Shown: piece by piece, positions 61,551-64,000 of the stretch
Layout: every line of letters starts with the position of its first letter
Position numbering within the stretch: position 1 is the first letter of the stretch
NCBI RefSeq assembly: GCF_030227115.1
Contig: NZ_JASSUA010000001.1
Span: 310,001-374,000 of the forward strand
From: Marinobacter sp. SS13-12
GTDB taxonomy: Bacteria; Pseudomonadota; Gammaproteobacteria; Pseudomonadales; Oleiphilaceae
DNA length: 64,000 nt
Direction: 5' to 3'
Made by a program: the position numbers and the translations under genes
The notes under the pieces: generated by a model
Told to the model about the DNA's origin: nothing
What the model saw: the letters and a program-made list of their open reading frames with translations, nothing else
The model's database searches: none

Positions 61551-63038
61551 TCACACCATCGCCTCCAGCAGCTCATAGCGACCAAACCAGGGGCTCGCTT
61601 CTTCCAGTTGCGCCGCCAGTTGCAGCAACGTGGTCTCGTCGCCATGGGGAGCGCCGAATTGCACCCCGACAGGCAGCCCGGAGGCCGTCCAGTACATAGG
61701 GACCGACATGGCCGGTGTCCCGGTCAGGTTCGCCAGTTGGGTAAACGGGGTGCGGGCCAGACTTTCCAGGGCCATCTGATCTACCTGCCCGCTGCGATGC
61801 ACCAGTTTACCGGCCTTGAGCATCAGCATCAGGCGGGCCGCCAGTTGAAGATGGCCCGGCGTCTCCAGCTCACCAATTTTTGCCGGTAATTGGCCGGCAG
61901 TGGGGCAGAGATACATGTCGTAACCCTGAAAAAACGTCCCGAGCGCCCGGGCAAAGTCATTCCACTGCTGGCGCCGCCGGACATAATCCGGCATCGGCAT
62001 GGTCCTGCCAAGCATGGCAAGCAGCCGGGTATCCAGCTCAAAATCTTCGTCCCTGGCGCCAAATTCGGCCTTCGCCTTGTCCATCAGGGTCGATACTTCA
62101 CCAAAATAAAGGCCCAGATAACACCGGGCCAACGCCATACCATCAAATTCCGGGCGCGCATACTCCACGCCGTGCCCGAGAGCCTCCAGCACACGGGCAG
62201 TGTCTTCAACCGCATCCACACACTCCCGCGCCACATCGGTGTCATAGGGAGAAGACGTAAAGACGCCGATTCTGAGGCGTCGCGGTGACTGCTGCATCAG
62301 CTCTGCATAGGGCGCTGCCGGCGGTGCAATAACGAACGGATCTCCCACCGCGGGACCGGACAACACGTCGAGCATGGCGGCACTGTCCCGCACAGTTCGC
62401 GTTACCACGTGGTCGGTTGAGGCACCGGTCCAGGCTTCGCCAACCAAGGGGCCAGAGGAAATACGGCCACGGGAGGGCTTGAGCCCGAACAGCCCGTTGT
62501 AGGCAGCCGGAATACGAATGGACCCGCCACCATCATTGGCACCCGCCATGGGCACGATGCCGGCGGCCACGGCAGCGCCGGAGCCACCACTGGAGCCGCC
62601 GGGAGTAAGTTCGGTATTCCAGGGATTACGGGAGGGCCCCCAGAGTCTGGACTCGGTAACCGCCTTGAGACCAAACTCGGGGGTGGCAGTACGGCCAAGA
62701 AACACCAGCCCGCCTGCACGGGCCCGCCGAACATACTCGGAATCCTGCCGTGCAACGTTGTTTTTCAGCCCACGGCTGCCGAATGTACAGGGATGGCCCT
62801 GTTGCTCCTGGGACAGATCTTTAAGCAGCATGGGAACGCCGGAAAAGGTACCATCAGGCGGGTATGCCTGGCCCAGTGCCTCGGAGAACTGGGGATAGCA
62901 GATCGCATTGAGCTTGCCGTTTACTGCAGCTGCCCGGCTGATAGCCGCCTCAGAGACTTCCCGGGCTGACACTTCGTTACGGCGAATCAGGTCGGCAAGC
63001 GCTACCGCGTCGTACCGGAGGTATTCGGATTGCTTCAT
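61551..63038 (-). CDS. Amidase-signature family protein
   Basis: 495 aa amidase. The Ser-cisSer-Lys triad is visible: Lys in PMLLKDLSQ (about 88), the Ser pair in TPGGSSGGSGAAVAAG and GGGSIRIPA, and the downstream GLFGLKPSRGR. Members hydrolyse carboxamides, including aryl or short-chain amides and some esters; not GatA, as no gatB/C neighbours are present. The substrate is unresolved. It is divergent from the transglycosylase-like gene with a 52-bp gap. Confidence 0.92.
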   Translation of the reverse strand: MKQSEYLRYDAVALADLIRRNEVSAREVSEAAISRAAAVNGKLNAICYPQFSEALGQAYPPDGTFSGVPMLLKDLSQEQQGHPCTFGSRGLKNNVARQDSEYVRRARAGGLVFLGRTATPEFGLKAVTESRLWGPSRNPWNTELTPGGSSGGSGAAVAAGIVPMAGANDGGGSIRIPAAYNGLFGLKPSRGRISSGPLVGEAWTGASTDHVVTRTVRDSAAMLDVLSGPAVGDPFVIAPPAAPYAELMQQSPRRLRIGVFTSSPYDTDVARECVDAVEDTARVLEALGHGVEYARPEFDGMALARCYLGLYFGEVSTLMDKAKAEFGARDEDFELDTRLLAMLGRTMPMPDYVRRRQQWNDFARALGTFFQGYDMYLCPTAGQLPAKIGELETPGHLQLAARLMLMLKAGKLVHRSGQVDQMALESLARTPFTQLANLTGTPAMSVPMYWTASGLPVGVQFGAPHGDETTLLQLAAQLEEASPWFGRYELLEAMV

Positions 63039-63090
63039 GATCGATTCCGTTTGTTATTCTTAACTCTGGAGATTGAGGGAACTAGCGTCT

Positions 63091-64000
63091 ATGAACAAGA
63101 GTCCCGGGCGTCGCTCACTTGCTGTCGCTTTCGTAGTCACGTCCATTATTGCACCGATTCTGTGCGCCAGCGAACAACCGCCGGAGCCAGCAGATAACTG
63201 GACCAGTATCGTCCGCAGCTCTCCCTACTGGGTAAGCCAGGGGGTTTATCACAACATCATCACTATCCGGCGCTGGGTGCTGAAGGAGTCCGGGTACTGC
63301 TCTGACACAGACCGCCATATTCTGTTCGATATGCACGGCCAGTTCCTTGGCTATATTGACGATGAGAGCAGCCGCGAAGGTACCCAGAAGCGGCTGAATG
63401 ACACCAGGCGTTCACTGGCCGCCAGCGGGCGTGCCGAAAACTGGGCCATCGGCGGCCCTGGCACAACCGGCTACCCTTTTGCACTCGCCTGCGACCAGCC
63501 CCACGTCAATCTGGACGAAGCCGTGGCCCGTTATCTCGGCACGCTGCCCTCCGAGTTGATCTGGGGTGCCTGGGATGACCTTTCGTTTGCGTCACAGGGT
63601 AAACCCGAGCCCCTCCACGATGCCCTGATGTATGTCTATGGAACACGCCAGCAACAGCAACGAAACAACGTGCCGGCAACACTGCCAAAATACCTTGCCG
63701 GACAGGTGCTGATCGAAAGCAGCGGCCAGCAAAGGGCCCACTCCACTGCGGATGCCAAAGGCATACTGCAGCTGTCACCGTCGGCGCTCAGCGACTGCCA
63801 GATCAAGCCGTCCAACCACTGGCACCGACTGGCACAGATTGATTGTGCCCTCAGGTTAATGAACCAGAATGCGCGCAACCTGCAGGAACCGTTTGACCGG
63901 CGCTTTGGCGAGTTACCTGCAGACAAACGCGACCAGCTCTTTACCCTGCTGCTGGTTCAGGCCTATCACGGCGGTGCGGGCCGTGTAGAAGCCTTGCTGG
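63091..64000 (+). CDS. Exported SLT-type lytic transglycosylase-like protein, cut by the window edge
   Basis: Open from ATG 63091 to the last base, at least 303 codons, 3' end missing. The signal peptide is NKSPGRRSLAVAFVVTSII with cleavage near CASE. A region of about 175 residues of unknown fold contains cysteines (ESGYCSDTD, LACDQP). From about residue 203 an SLT-like segment appears: YLAGQVLIESSGQQRAHS, with the catalytic-type Glu in the ESS context, followed by DAKGILQLSPSAL, comparable to the ES...GLMQ pattern. VQAYHGGAGRV near the edge fits the later GYNAG-type motif. It likely cleaves peptidoglycan in the periplasm. Confidence 0.85.
   Translation, partial: MNKSPGRRSLAVAFVVTSIIAPILCASEQPPEPADNWTSIVRSSPYWVSQGVYHNIITIRRWVLKESGYCSDTDRHILFDMHGQFLGYIDDESSREGTQKRLNDTRRSLAASGRAENWAIGGPGTTGYPFALACDQPHVNLDEAVARYLGTLPSELIWGAWDDLSFASQGKPEPLHDALMYVYGTRQQQQRNNVPATLPKYLAGQVLIESSGQQRAHSTADAKGILQLSPSALSDCQIKPSNHWHRLAQIDCALRLMNQNARNLQEPFDRRFGELPADKRDQLFTLLLVQAYHGGAGRVEALL

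Overview
The window looks like a chromosomal segment of a marine gammaproteobacterium, most likely Marinobacter or a close relative. The grounds are family-level resemblance and style: fatty-acid/CoA catabolism genes beside a TRAP transporter, an unusual density of c-di-GMP and two-component genes, Na+-coupled symporters, and moderately high GC with AT-richer islands. No rRNA, tRNA, CRISPR array, IS element or phage gene was recognised. The genus is an inference.

Layout. (1) 0-11.8 kb: a surE paralogue; an acyl-CoA catabolic group (APH-type kinase, two SDRs, an ACAD10/11-type acyl-CoA dehydrogenase, a thioesterase, an acyl-CoA synthetase, an enoyl-CoA hydratase); a complete TRAP transporter; and a small exported protein of unknown function. 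Two long inverted repeats sit in gaps of this group. (2) 11.9-23.3 kb: a more AT-rich signalling island with a REC-REC-histidine kinase, an EAL protein with a dead GGDEF domain, an EAL remnant, a chemoreceptor, a double-domain KaiC-like ATPase overlapping a GAF-GGDEF-EAL protein, a catalytically dead EAL protein and an XRE regulator. (3) 23.5-31.1 kb: NSS transporter, Aer-like chemoreceptor, EamA and MATE exporters, a membrane diguanylate cyclase, and a DUF6901-like cysteine-containing protein.

(4) 31.25-46.25 kb: the most striking region. Nine overlapping or abutting genes on one strand, with a tenth 94 bp on, encode: a soluble histidine kinase; a receiver with a degenerate HD-GYP domain; a stand-alone receiver; an MglA-like small GTPase; a second soluble kinase; a receiver fused to a PilB/GspE-type ATPase; a large membrane multi-PAS kinase; an Rcp1-type receiver; a REC-PAS-LOV-GGDEF-EAL-REC protein with an intact LOV flavin-cysteine motif; and a second degenerate HD-GYP protein. 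Four receivers share the same unusual KPW(D/N)D signature. I infer one light- and signal-responsive circuit linking c-di-GMP turnover, a polarity-type GTPase and a secretion/pilus-type ATPase. I do not recognise it as a described system.

(5) 46.3-53.6 kb: housekeeping and transport genes (S-formylglutathione hydrolase, CBS protein, alpha/beta hydrolase, alanine/glycine:cation symporter, 1-Cys peroxiredoxin, metNIQ). (6) 53.8-64 kb: an HDOD-GAF protein; an ECF sigma/anti-sigma pair divergent from a secreted DUF4331 protein, a tiny lipoprotein, a TPR-like exported protein and a HupE/UreJ-type membrane protein (probably one regulated module); an uncharacterised acidic protein; an amidase; and an exported lytic-transglycosylase-like protein cut by the right edge.
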